A stretch of DNA of 27,015 nucleotides from Stramenopiles sp. TOSAG23-2 (Eukaryota > Sar). Below are positions 9,154 through 17,825 of this stretch, piece after piece. A program made the translations under genes and the position numbers. Below the pieces are notes generated by a model. That model saw only the letters and a program-made list of their open reading frames with translations. It did not search any database and was not told the origin of the DNA. Positions within the stretch are counted from its first letter, which is position 1, and every line of letters begins with the position of its first letter. The stretch spans positions 1 to 27,015 of the forward strand of contig LT649423.1 of NCBI GenBank assembly GCA_900128395.1, given 5' to 3'.

Positions 9154-10531
9154 AACAAATAAAACTCGAGAAGACACAAACATATTTTGATAAAATATAC
9201 TTTTTAATTATGCAAGATAGAAGCAAACCATTACGAATTTGCGATTTTGTGTTTCAGTAGGGTTACTGCTTGGTATTTTTTCGTTTTATATCTCAATGGG
9301 CTCCAGTAAAGGTATTGGCCAAGGAGGTTGTAGAGCCATTGAAAATATAATATACAAAAGTACAAAAACATTATATTTCTATGGAGCATCAATACAAAAG
9401 ATATTGATATTTTTTTTTCAGGTTTCAAATCCGATTACTATTACGCTAGTCACAATTGTTATGTGTATAGGACTACATAATGCAATGCAGTATATATATC
9501 ACTGCTGCTGCAATCTTTCTTGTTGCGCCAGAGCTGAACCGCTCAATGGCAAAGTCGTGTTGCTCAAAAAGAAAAGCGACTAACCCTTATTTAATAGTTT
9601 TATTTTTGTACGTGAAAATAAGCGAGAAACTGCGAATGAATGCAAAGCAGAAAAATGCCTTTTCGACAGCGATGGTAGGCATAGTGTTTAATGATCATAT
9701 ATCAAATAAGCATGGTTAGAGTGTATATATCTAATAATCATAAGTTGGTAAAAAGACATTGCAAACGAGATGAGGGCATGTATACTTGAAAGATTGCAAA
9801 TGTATATGAAAATATATTTTGAATAAACAAAAATAAAAGATATGGATTAAATATATAAAATAGAAAAAAGTAATTAAAGAAGAGACCAACTTACAAAAAA
9901 AAGAATACGACATATTTATATATATATATAAACATATTTACCATACAATGCTACAATTTTTTTATTTTACTGTTTTGACTCTTATCTTGATTTGTGATAA
10001 AAGATACGCGTGGCGTGCAAAAATCACATTCAAAAAAATATCCCAAAAAAAAAATTGTTGTCCAAATCAAATGTTTTTCGTCGACAATCGACAATAAATA
10101 TTTTCCTTCACCTGAAAAAATCTTGTTTTTAGTGCTATGTAGTGCTAAAATTTATCTGCCAGGTAAATAGCACTATATTATAAAAACCTTACTCTGTCGA
10201 TCGATGGACACATCTAATTATTTCAAATTATGAATAATAAAATGCAAAACGGAAGAAGAAAATGCATTGAAATTTAATGAATTGTGCAATTTAATAAAAT
10301 ACAATATATTTTATTTATAATAAAGAAGAGTAAAGAGAATAGTAATATATACAATTGTCACATTGTGTAACACATCTTAGATCGATACTGACATTTTTTT
10401 ATAGATCGTCATATTGTTGTTGTTTCTGTAATCAACCATAATACACTGGAATTTGTATATCGTTGTCGCAGTAAAAGAAATAATTTTAAAGTAATAAAAA
10501 TACTAAAATAATATTATATATCTCGTTAAAA
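9154..10531. other. Long AT-rich spacer with one doubtful exon-like frame
   Basis: This is the longest spacer inside the gene-bearing part. Apart from the candidate frame at 9239-9583 I see no coding signal. Short words such as TAGTGCTA recur near 10130-10150 (GTGCTATGTAGTGCTAAAATT). The stretch 10200-10531 is AT-rich and presumably carries the promoter of the hydrolase exon at 10532. Confidence 0.4.
9239..9583 (+). other. Doubtful exon-like open frame, Cys-rich with hydrophobic segments
   Basis: The frame has no ATG near its beginning; it is entered through TTG or, if spliced, through the acceptor-like TTTGTGTTTCAG at about 9248-9259. It has two hydrophobic segments (SVGLLLGIFSFYIS and ITITLVTIVMCIGL), then a Cys cluster (YHCCCNLSCCA) and a basic end (LLKKKSD). 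A second acceptor-like tract, ATTTTTTTTTCAG, ends at 9420 inside the frame. No upstream exon was found. It could be an internal or last exon of an unseen gene, a decayed gene, or chance. Confidence 0.2.
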
Positions 10532-10687
10532 ATGAAATATAATAATCATAATGTCATCATATATCTAATAATATTCGTTATTATGAATGGTGTAAAAGCT
10601 CAAGGTATGAAAAAGAAAATTTTATGCCTTCATGGTGGAGGGAGTAGTGGACCAGCATTTCAATCACAAACTATAGCACTTACTACG
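10532..10687 (+). pseudogene. Orphan first exon of an FSH1-family serine hydrolase (truncated or broken)
   Basis: Fifty-two codons run from ATG 10532 to a donor-like ACG|GTAATG at 10688. Residues 1-24 look like a signal peptide (IIYLIIFVIMNGVKAQ). They are followed by MKKKILCLHGGGSSGPAFQS, which matches the N-terminal beta strand and oxyanion loop (LCLHGGG) of the FSH1/OVCA2 family of alpha/beta serine hydrolases. The rest of the enzyme, including the nucleophile Gly-X-Ser-X-Gly and the Asp/His, is not present: the following 430 bases are AT microsatellite DNA and the next gene is unrelated. Either the gene is broken by repeat expansion or deletion, or an unusually distant exon exists. A second Met at residue 26 is where cytosolic family members would start. 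Confidence 0.6.
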
Positions 10688-10740
10688 GTAATGTTTTTTT
10701 TTTGTGCATATTATATTAATATTATAATATTGATTGATTG

Positions 10741-10878
10741 ACGAAAGAATGAATTTTACCATTACAAAAATACACATATTACCATAGTAACAAAAAAGAA
10801 AGTATTATAAAACGTTGAGAGATATAATAGTACAATATTATAAAAAACATATATATATATAATAACAATTACAAGAAA

Positions 10879-10910
<32 letters not shown>

Positions 10911-11107
10911 TAAAATTTTCGTTCTTGATATATATAAAAATATATATTATTATATATATAAATAATATTTGAATTATTTTAATTATTATTTATAAATATA
11001 AATAAGTTTTAGTCAATATATAATATATAAATAATAATAATAATCTAACTTATTATATTATTATTTACCACCTAACTATATATATATATATATTTATACC
11101 AACATAA

Positions 11108-11138
<31 letters not shown>

Positions 11139-11168
11139 TAGACGAACAATATCAAAACAACATAGTAT
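10741..11168. repeat. AT microsatellite-rich spacer
   Basis: The stretch is made almost entirely of A and T. It includes a (TA)n run at about 10886-10911, others at about 11077-11092 and 11108-11127 (the last merging into (CA)n), and ATT/AAT triplet tracts around 10975-11065. It separates the orphan hydrolase exon from the TMEM184-like gene and would hold the latter's promoter. No coding potential. Confidence 0.75.
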
Positions 11169-12488
11169 ATGCCAAAGAGAAATTCATTTTCAATTGACGG
11201 TATGGTGGATGCACAGACACCTTTGACGGATAATGAGGATGGGTTGAGTAATAACGAAAAGGTAATAAATGAAAAAAATCGTTGTTGTCGTTGTACCACA
11301 TCTATTGGTGGTAAGTGTAAAGTGAAATGGAGTCTTGCACGTGTATTGACAACATCATTTTATACCTTGTCTCTCATAGCAATGGTGTTAACATCCATCG
11401 AATTAAGAGAATCTAGGTATAAAGATAGTTTACATAATGTTGGTTGGTTTATTGCTGGTGTATTTGTATGTTTAGCTGTACCATTATCCGTATTTGATAT
11501 TGCTCAACATTTACACAATTTTCAAAGTACAACTACACAAAAATATGTCATTCGTATTATGTGGATGGTACCAATTTATGCAATTGAAAGTTGGCTATCT
11601 TTGCGTTTTAAACAATTTGCTTTTACATTAGCATTATTTAGAGATTCATATGAAGCATATGTGATTTATTGTTTTTGTTATTTATTAATTGCTTTATTAG
11701 GTACTGAAAATGAAGTAAATGAAATTATTAAAGCTAAAACTGAGCATGATTTGGACCATATGTTTCCATTTAAATGCATGTTTAATAGATTTGAAAAATA
11801 TGAATTTTTAATTAAAGTAAAACGTGGTGTATTACAATACGTTGTTGTGAAAATTGTATGTACCATTATTACATTAATTACAAGTAATATTGTCATCAAT
11901 GCTGCTACGGATGAAACATTGTATGATGAGAATTCATATGATTTTGTACATTTCCATTTATATGTTGTGATATTAGTCAATTGCTCGCAAATATGGGCAA
12001 TGTATTGTTTAGTATTATTTTACCATGCATGCATGGAAGAATTAGCTCCATATCGACCATTTGGTAAATTTGTATGCGTAAAAGCAGTTGTCTTCTTCAG
12101 TTTTTGGCAAGAAATGGCAATTGGCATGGCTGTCCATTTTGGAATTATACATGGTACGACGAATCCATTTTCATCATATACACCACACGATGTTGCAAAA
12201 GGTTCACAAGATTTCTTAATATGTATTGAAATGTTCATTGCTGCTATTGCACATCATTTTGCATTTCATTATCGTGATTTTACGGATAGAAATGCTGATA
12301 GCAAAATTCCATTTTTAAAAGCATTTGCTGAAGTCAGTAATCCACATGATGTTGTAGAAGATATACGAACAAATTTACCATTGCCAAATCCATCCAATGT
12401 TAAATTGCCAAATGTACCGATCCCGAAATTATTTGCTGGAAAAAGCAAAACAGATGGTGATGATAATGAAGAAGAGTCGATTTTATAA
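11169..12488 (+). CDS. TMEM184 / organic solute transporter alpha family (DUF300) membrane protein
   Basis: The product is 439 residues from a single exon. After a polar N-terminus with a Cys cluster (CCRCTTSIGGKC, about 39-50), seven or so TM segments follow from about residue 58 to 365. Family signatures are clear: VPLSVFDIAQHLHNF (104-118), VPIYAIESWLSLRF (134-147), FRDSYEAYVIYCFCYLLIAL (157-176) and ELAPYRPFGKFVCVKAVVFF (291-310) followed by SFWQ. The family includes the bile-acid/steroid exporter subunit OST-alpha of animals and the LAZ1 and TMEM184 proteins of plants and animals, mostly at vacuolar, endosomal or plasma membranes. Substrate cannot be told from sequence. The acidic C-terminal tail ends in DDNEEESIL. 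Confidence 0.93.
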   Translation: MPKRNSFSIDGMVDAQTPLTDNEDGLSNNEKVINEKNRCCRCTTSIGGKCKVKWSLARVLTTSFYTLSLIAMVLTSIELRESRYKDSLHNVGWFIAGVFVCLAVPLSVFDIAQHLHNFQSTTTQKYVIRIMWMVPIYAIESWLSLRFKQFAFTLALFRDSYEAYVIYCFCYLLIALLGTENEVNEIIKAKTEHDLDHMFPFKCMFNRFEKYEFLIKVKRGVLQYVVVKIVCTIITLITSNIVINAATDETLYDENSYDFVHFHLYVVILVNCSQIWAMYCLVLFYHACMEELAPYRPFGKFVCVKAVVFFSFWQEMAIGMAVHFGIIHGTTNPFSSYTPHDVAKGSQDFLICIEMFIAAIAHHFAFHYRDFTDRNADSKIPFLKAFAEVSNPHDVVEDIRTNLPLPNPSNVKLPNVPIPKLFAGKSKTDGDDNEEESIL

Positions 12489-12927
12489 TATATATTTTCT
12501 GCACATAAATATTATACAATTTATTAAAAATATATTACGAAGTATATAAATTTTAATGCATTAACTTATTTTTTTAATTTACTCATGATAATTCCTACTC
12601 TCCAGAAAGAATACAATAACTCTGAGACAAATCTATCTCACTAAACTGAAAGACATTAATATAAAAAATATATAAAATATGTGTGTTCAAGTGAGATTGA
12701 ATGAGATGAATGTTTGAGTGTAAAATGTGTACAAGATATAAATAATTTTTTTATTAACAAAGTACATGTATATATATATAGAGAGAAAAAGGCTAATTTT
12801 ACGGTGTCTCAACAAATACCCCCGCATACACGCACACTTTCAAACAAAATCTCACGATTTCTCAACAAAAAGTTGTTTCACACACAGAGCTTTATCAACT
12901 TCTGCTTTCTTTTCTTTCTTTTTTTCG
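12489..12927. other. Convergent 3' spacer, no gene seen
   Basis: This stretch lies between the 3' ends of the TMEM184-like gene (+) and the WW-domain gene (-). It is AT-rich with a short (TA)n tract near 12771-12780. Plus-strand frames that begin here and run into the WW gene are shadows of that gene's Glu/Asp/Lys-rich C-terminus. No RNA gene or terminator is recognisable. Confidence 0.5.
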
Positions 12928-14580
12928 TTATATTGTTTCTTCTGCTTTTTCAATACCATCCTCTTCTCCTCCTTCTTTATCATCATTATTATCCTCCTCC
13001 TCTTCTTTCTCTTTTGCTTTTCGTGTTTTTACAACTTTTGGTGATATTATTAATGGTCGTTCCCAACTTGTTTGTTTTGTTACCTTGTTATAATAATAAA
13101 TACCACCACCTCTTGGATCCATTGCTGCTCTCCATGGCATTGGTAATGTTGGATCATGCACTTTTTTTGGTGATTGTAACATGGAATATAACACGTTTGA
13201 TTTTCGTGGTGAACCTGGTGTACGATTTCCATAATATTCATCTGCATCTGTTTTACCACCACCAACACCGCCACTACGACGAGTACTATTATTATCAGCA
13301 TTGTTTAATGTATATTCCACTTCATTCATTAATCGGATTTTTTGTTGACGTTTTTGTTTTAAACCTTTTAATAATGCTCGTCCAGATTTAGGTTTTGGTA
13401 CATCTTGAACAAGGTATGTTCGTGGCACGCCATCATTTCTCCACATATTTGTTACACGAAATTGAAAGTCTTTCATACCACTTAAACCATTTTGTGAATT
13501 AGTCGTAACATTGCGATTTGTTTTTGCATTTATTGACAATGCTAACGACTTCTCAATTTTATGGCACATGTATACAAATAATTCTTTTACTTTTAACACT
13601 ACATGTACATTATATTCGCGATATGCAACAAGTGCACAACGAATGATTGCTTCCCAAAATTCATCAAATGTTAACCTACCAATATGATCGACAATATGTG
13701 CTTTTACGGAACTTAAAAATATTTCCGACAACTCAATTGATGTTAAAATAGGTGTATTGTTCATCGATGAGCGTAAATTGAAATCTTCACAAAATTGCAA
13801 CCATTTTTCGAAACCTAATGCATTTGCCATGGAATTTATATTGTTATCCATTGAAAATCTTCTTCCACGTCCACCATGATAGTCTTCACGTTCAATCGAT
13901 GGACGGAATTCACCATAATATTGCAAAATTAATTGAAAACTAGGTGAAAATACTTCGTACATTTCTCGTACATATTTCAATTCCACTAAATTTTTCCTAA
14001 CAGGGCGTCTCCTGGAGTATCGAAATACTTTTTCATCCAATAAACGTTCCAAACAATGTTCATCAGAGCCTGGATATATTTTTTTACCTAAACGTGATAA
14101 AGCATTTAAAAAATCTGAAAAATTCATTTTCTTAATAGAACTAAAGCGTTTCTCTGGATCATGTCGTGTTTGCAGTTGCCTCGCACATTCCGACAGTGTT
14201 GCTTTCCCATGTGCATACCCACTAGCTTTACGCGTACCGCGTCCTGTAACATCATCCGCGCGCTTTGAGACAATATCTTTATAAATAACTGTACAATCTT
14301 GTTTTAATACTCGTTTCTCATCAATAATATTTGCTTCCTCACAAAATTCTGTAAAGGTTTGTGCACGTAAAAACATTGGTGTTTGTGGATTCCCATTAAT
14401 GGTATAAAATGTAAATATCCTCCATAATAATACTTCCAAATCACCATCAAGTTCATCAATATCTGGTTCATAAATGATTACTTCTTTGCTATTATTATTA
14501 TTGTAATTGTTGTAACTATTATTTTTCAACCTATTATTATTATTATTTACACTAACTATGGATGTGCTAAATGCTGACAT
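12928..14580 (-). CDS. Protein with two p25-alpha/TPPP-like modules and a C-terminal WW domain
   Basis: The product is 550 residues from a single exon. Residues 12-30 are Asn-rich and encoded by an AAT/AAC tract. Residues about 48-170 fit the p25-alpha (tubulin polymerisation promoting protein) pattern: LLWRIFTFYTINGNP, FTEFCEEANII, a charged insertion, then MNFSDFLNALSRLGKKIYPG. Residues about 205-323 repeat it in a more divergent form: FSPSFQLILQYYGEF, FEKWLQFCEDFNL, then RLTFDEFWEAIIRCALVAYR. A canonical WW domain lies at 479-509 (Trp483, YYYNK, Trp506, Pro509); WW domains bind Pro-rich peptides. The C-terminus is Lys/Glu/Asp-rich. TPPP relatives bind microtubules, so a cytoskeletal or ciliary role is plausible but inferred; the p25-alpha assignment is from pattern, not from a search. 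Confidence 0.8.
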   Translation of the reverse strand: MSAFSTSIVSVNNNNNRLKNNSYNNYNNNNSKEVIIYEPDIDELDGDLEVLLWRIFTFYTINGNPQTPMFLRAQTFTEFCEEANIIDEKRVLKQDCTVIYKDIVSKRADDVTGRGTRKASGYAHGKATLSECARQLQTRHDPEKRFSSIKKMNFSDFLNALSRLGKKIYPGSDEHCLERLLDEKVFRYSRRRPVRKNLVELKYVREMYEVFSPSFQLILQYYGEFRPSIEREDYHGGRGRRFSMDNNINSMANALGFEKWLQFCEDFNLRSSMNNTPILTSIELSEIFLSSVKAHIVDHIGRLTFDEFWEAIIRCALVAYREYNVHVVLKVKELFVYMCHKIEKSLALSINAKTNRNVTTNSQNGLSGMKDFQFRVTNMWRNDGVPRTYLVQDVPKPKSGRALLKGLKQKRQQKIRLMNEVEYTLNNADNNSTRRSGGVGGGKTDADEYYGNRTPGSPRKSNVLYSMLQSPKKVHDPTLPMPWRAAMDPRGGGIYYYNKVTKQTSWERPLIISPKVVKTRKAKEKEEEEDNNDDKEGGEEDGIEKAEETI

Positions 14581-14917
14581 TTTTGTTGTCGTTGTTGTTG
14601 TATTTGAGAAATTATTTATTATTATAATTTTGTTTAATAAACGTAAATTATGTAAATATTCTGTATACAGGTGTTTAAAATGATTTTGTTTTGGAATTGA
14701 TTATAAATCTAATCAAATAAAAAAGGGTTTGAATTATATTCTTCTATCCTTTTATTGTATTTTTTAAAAGATTTTTCGTATGATATATATAATAAGCGCA
14801 TAAGTTAATAATATACTACTGTAATAGGCTAATAATAATAATAACGAATAAGATGATGACGTGTGATTTTTCTTCTAATTTTTAATAATTTTCATCTTCC
14901 CTATATATTTCGTAGTC
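14581..14917. other. AT-rich upstream region of the WW-domain gene
   Basis: The region should contain the promoter and leader of the gene starting at 14580; (CAA/GTT) triplets lie just upstream of that ATG. An (AAT)n tract occurs near 14830-14843. No gene seen. Confidence 0.4.
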
Positions 14918-15289
14918 TTATTTTGTAGTTAGAGTGAGTTTAATGATATCCTTCAACATAGTAATGTTATCCGATATAACCGCTATCATCGGAAATGTGT
15001 GATTCTTTGCTAGTTTCACTAAATCTTGAAAGTTTGCACAATGATTTAATACGTATACCGAAACAGCTCCATGAGCTACCGTTTTCAGTATAGTCCCAAT
15101 TGTTGTTGAATTGCCTTTTTTCAAATTCGCTGCCATTCGTTTTCTTAATTTTAACGTAGACCCAATATAGAATTGCACCGCTGTTGCATTTTTATCGTTA
15201 ACGCACTTGCTAGGGTTATTGCTGTTGACAAAAAAATTATCCCGCAAATCATTGCAAATTACATGTATACGGTGGCATTGAAAAAGCAA
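14918..15289 (-). other. Doubtful open frame, possible terminal exon
   Basis: The frame spans 123 codons but has no ATG at its 5' end (it opens with TTG); the first in-frame Met is in RKRMAANLKKGN. The last ~60 residues look protein-like (GAVSVYVLNHCANFQDLVKL followed by AKNHTFPMIAVIS), with alternating hydrophobic strands. On the same strand another frame starts MICGIIFLSTAITLASALT, which resembles a signal peptide and is preceded by a TTTTTTTGTCAACAG acceptor-like tract. The two might belong to one spliced secreted protein, but I cannot find a convincing donor. No family recognised. Confidence 0.25.
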
Positions 15290-15744
15290 GAGAATAAGAT
15301 GATAACTATGTCATATGATAAATTTATATGCATCAAAATTTTAATGGGAAAGGTTACATGCATATAAGCAATGAATTGAAAAAAGCGCTGTATGTGTACA
15401 GTACATATCCTAATCCTGCTGTGTACATCATGCCAACATAAACACCGACCTATTTTTCATGTTCCTATTAGGTCTGGACACAATAGCATTGAAATAGCAT
15501 TACAACCAGTGCCTTCCATGCCAAAAAACCTGTGGCCAACTCCCAACTTCCTCTTCTTTTTATCATTTTTCCCAAAACTCAACAATGTTACCTGTGATTA
15601 TATATGAATTAAAGAACGATATAGGCACGCGTTTACAACACATAGATAGATAGAACCACAACATTGAACAATAAATTATAAGAAAAGAATTATTACGATC
15701 AATTATAAGGAATACAAATTTAGAAAAAAAGTAGTAAAAGAAAC
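15290..15744. other. Spacer upstream of the cytochrome b5 gene, no gene seen
   Basis: This is AT-rich sequence without a frame that resembles a protein. It should carry the promoter and 5' UTR of the cytochrome b5 gene beginning at 15745. Confidence 0.45.
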
Positions 15745-16162
15745 ATGTCGAAACAATTCAGTTTAAGTGAAGTAGCAAAACATAATAAAGAGTACGTATA
15801 TTATAAAAAGATTATTCTTTTTGATCTTCCTCATCATTCTTACTTTCTTTGTCCAACGCGAAACTAACTTATAATGTAAAAAATAATAATAATAATAATA
15901 TATGTAACTAACATAAAATATACATACATACATACATACATACATATAAACAAACTCCAAATAATATAGCGATGACTGTTGGATCGTTCTTAATGGTAAA
16001 GTATACGATATGACTGACTTTATGGAAGATCATCCTGGTGGTTCAAAAGTTGTTATGTTATATGCAGGTAAAGACGCAACTGACGAATTTACTATGTTGC
16101 ATAAACCAGCAATATTAAATAAGTTTGGACCACGTTTACTTATCGGTAACCTTGCCAAATAA
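15745..16162 (+). CDS. Cytochrome b5 domain protein, minimal soluble form, two exons
   Basis: Exon 1 is 15745-15791 ([15 protein letters not shown] plus two bases) and exon 2 is 15970-16162 (TAA stop). Splicing gives a 79-residue protein consisting of the heme-binding domain alone. The b5 signature is complete: [29 protein letters not shown], then EDHPGG with axial ligand His37, and the second axial ligand His60 in FTMLHKP. It ends in GNLAK with no C-terminal membrane anchor and no fused reductase or desaturase. Cytochrome b5 domains carry single electrons to desaturases, P450s, nitrate reductase-type or lactate dehydrogenase partners; a free soluble form is probably cytosolic. Neither exon is long enough to be obvious without splicing. 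Confidence 0.93.
15792..15969 (+). other. Cytochrome b5 intron with ATA/AAT and TACA microsatellites
   Basis: The donor is GA|GTACGTATA and the acceptor AATATAG|CGATG; length 178 nt. GA plus C makes Asp16, placing the intron just before the conserved DDCW segment. It contains an (AAT)n tract at about 15886-15900 and a (TACA)n tract at about 15921-15946, which may vary in length between individuals. Confidence 0.88.
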
Positions 16163-16694
16163 GATGATATGTATATATTAATTATATATATATATATATA
16201 TGGATGAATCTATATGAAGGTGGGTTATATGTATTTGATTCGGGCAAAGATAGTGGGTCCCGGCCCTTTTTTTTTGAACCAGTCATATGTGTATATACAT
16301 GTATATTTATATGCTGGGAGGGCGGACAGTGCCAATTATTTGATATATCATTTATAAATTTGAATCAACTTTAAAATGTGTTTGATTATATATTATTTGA
16401 GACGATTATATACATGTACGTAGGTATCAGCATAATACACGTAGATTAGCGCAAAGCGAACTTTCGTTTATATAATCATTGATTATGTTTTGATGTGCTG
16501 ATGTAGTTATGTGTGTATTGACATATCATACATTTAATTAATACAGTTCAACGTAATACTTAACGCTAGCGCATATATTTTATTTTTAAAAATTTAGCGC
16601 AACATCTCATGTGTATGTAGATCGGTGTTGTATCTATGATATAATACCATCATCCCTCATCTCTTTCACCCTTTTTATAATTTTTTTCAAAGAA
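16163..16694. other. Convergent 3' spacer, no gene seen
   Basis: Spacer between the cytochrome b5 gene (+) and the ankyrin-like exon (-). There is a (TA)n run near 16180-16202 directly after the b5 stop. No coding frame, RNA gene or larger repeat was found. Confidence 0.45.
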
Positions 16695-17237
16695 TTAATA
16701 AAAATTTTTTCCAGGTCGATAATATTTTCCACTTTTTACATCATCCATATAATTTCTAAATTGATCCAAACCTCCTTCTAAAACAGATTCTGTAAGTTGT
16801 GTTGCTACATGACCTCTTTCACCATTATCAAATCTTATAGAACGATGATGTCCATATTCTTTAGACAATTTTATATTTGTTTTGTTATTATACCCTTCTT
16901 TCTCTTGTGCAACTAATGATACAAATACTTTTGCGTCTTTCTTATTATTATTTATAATTTCTTTTTGTATATCTGTATTTGTATCATGTCTTGCTGCAAA
17001 TGCAATTGGTAAATAATTTGAAATTCCTCCGACTTCTTTACATCCATCTGGATATGCACGTATAATTGCCACTATTGTATCATCTGGACATTTTCGTTCT
17101 ATTAATATATATGTGTTTGCAGATGTATGATATTCATTATAATAATGTGTTAGTTTGTTTCTTGTAGTAGATTTTACAAAATGAGTGTGTGTGTGTGTAT
17201 ATACATACGAATTGCAATATGTAATGGCAATATGGGT
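16695..17237 (-). CDS. Exon of an ankyrin-like repeat protein; start codon not found (partial or pseudogene)
   Basis: The minus-strand frame is open from 17237 to the TAA at 16695 but contains no ATG in its first half. The readable protein includes LIERKCPDDTIVAIIRAYPD followed by GCKEVGGISNYLPIAFAARH. This fits an ankyrin-like repeat with the pattern PDE-VVLALLEAYPEAAKE-D--LPLH-A, which I associate with stramenopile proteins. The second half (VATQLTESVLEGGLDQFRNY then MDDVKSGKYYRPGKNFY) is a soluble C-terminus with no known motif. The 5' end must come from an upstream exon, or the gene is a decayed remnant. Several AG acceptors on the minus strand lie between 17100 and 17170. The (GT)n tract at 17184-17198 would sit inside or just before the exon. 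Confidence 0.6.
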   Translation of the reverse strand, partial: THIAITYCNSYVYTHTHTHFVKSTTRNKLTHYYNEYHTSANTYILIERKCPDDTIVAIIRAYPDGCKEVGGISNYLPIAFAARHDTNTDIQKEIINNNKKDAKVFVSLVAQEKEGYNNKTNIKLSKEYGHHRSIRFDNGERGHVATQLTESVLEGGLDQFRNYMDDVKSGKYYRPGKNFY

Positions 17238-17825
17238 TTATCCGTTTATAAATCTGAATGATCAAAAGGGATAGCCGGGATATAGCACTTACCCTCTTGT
17301 TGGTAATTAATCACGTTTCCTCACCCCGTCCCGTAGGCAATCCTGTGTCAATATATTCTAGCATAGTAATACGCATAAAACCAATAGCATATGTCCCATT
17401 ATCGATACAACGTTCAAAAAAAATGTCACACAGCTACTTTTAATATGGAATGATCACATCAGAAAGATGATACAAGGCTAATTTACGAGGGGTTCAGATA
17501 TATTAAGGTATAATGGTCAACAGACAGGACTATTTTTCGACACACACGTAGACACGTAGCATCCTTTTTTTATAAAAAATGTTCATTCTAAATGGATACA
17601 ATATAGAAACAGAGTGAGAGATAGAAGAAAGAGAAGACACGATATATAATATATATATGAAAACAATTATTATTCATTCATTATTATTATTTGATATATC
17701 CAAAAGTTAAGATACTATAAACAATTCATAATCTTTATATATCAAATATATATACGTATGTTATAGAGAAAAAAAATAGTAATAATAATAATAACATAAT
17801 TGTAATCAAAATTTAACCAACAAAT
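17238..17825. other. Spacer upstream of SIL1, with a faint minus-strand exon-like frame
   Basis: Most of this is AT-rich and should include the SIL1 promoter. At about 17329-17440 on the minus strand a short frame reads FFERCIDNGTYAIGFMRITM LEYIDTGLPTGR and ends next to a donor-like GGG|GTGAGG. It could be an upstream exon of the ankyrin-like gene or chance; the family is unknown. A GTAAGT also occurs on the minus strand near 17285-17292 but is not attached to an open frame. Confidence 0.3.

Noticed and set aside
9480-9719. Plus-strand frame beginning MQCSIYITAAAIFLVAPELN
   Set aside because: The start resembles a signal peptide, but the frame overlaps the 9239-9583 frame, loses protein-like character after 40 residues and has no motif.
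12714-13391. 225-codon plus-strand frame rich in Leu, Phe, Tyr and His
   Set aside because: It is the antisense shadow of the Glu/Lys/Asn-rich C-terminus of the WW-domain gene.
15886-15946. Regular short repeats considered as a CRISPR-like array
   Set aside because: They are simple (AAT)n and (TACA)n microsatellites inside the cytochrome b5 intron of a eukaryotic gene.
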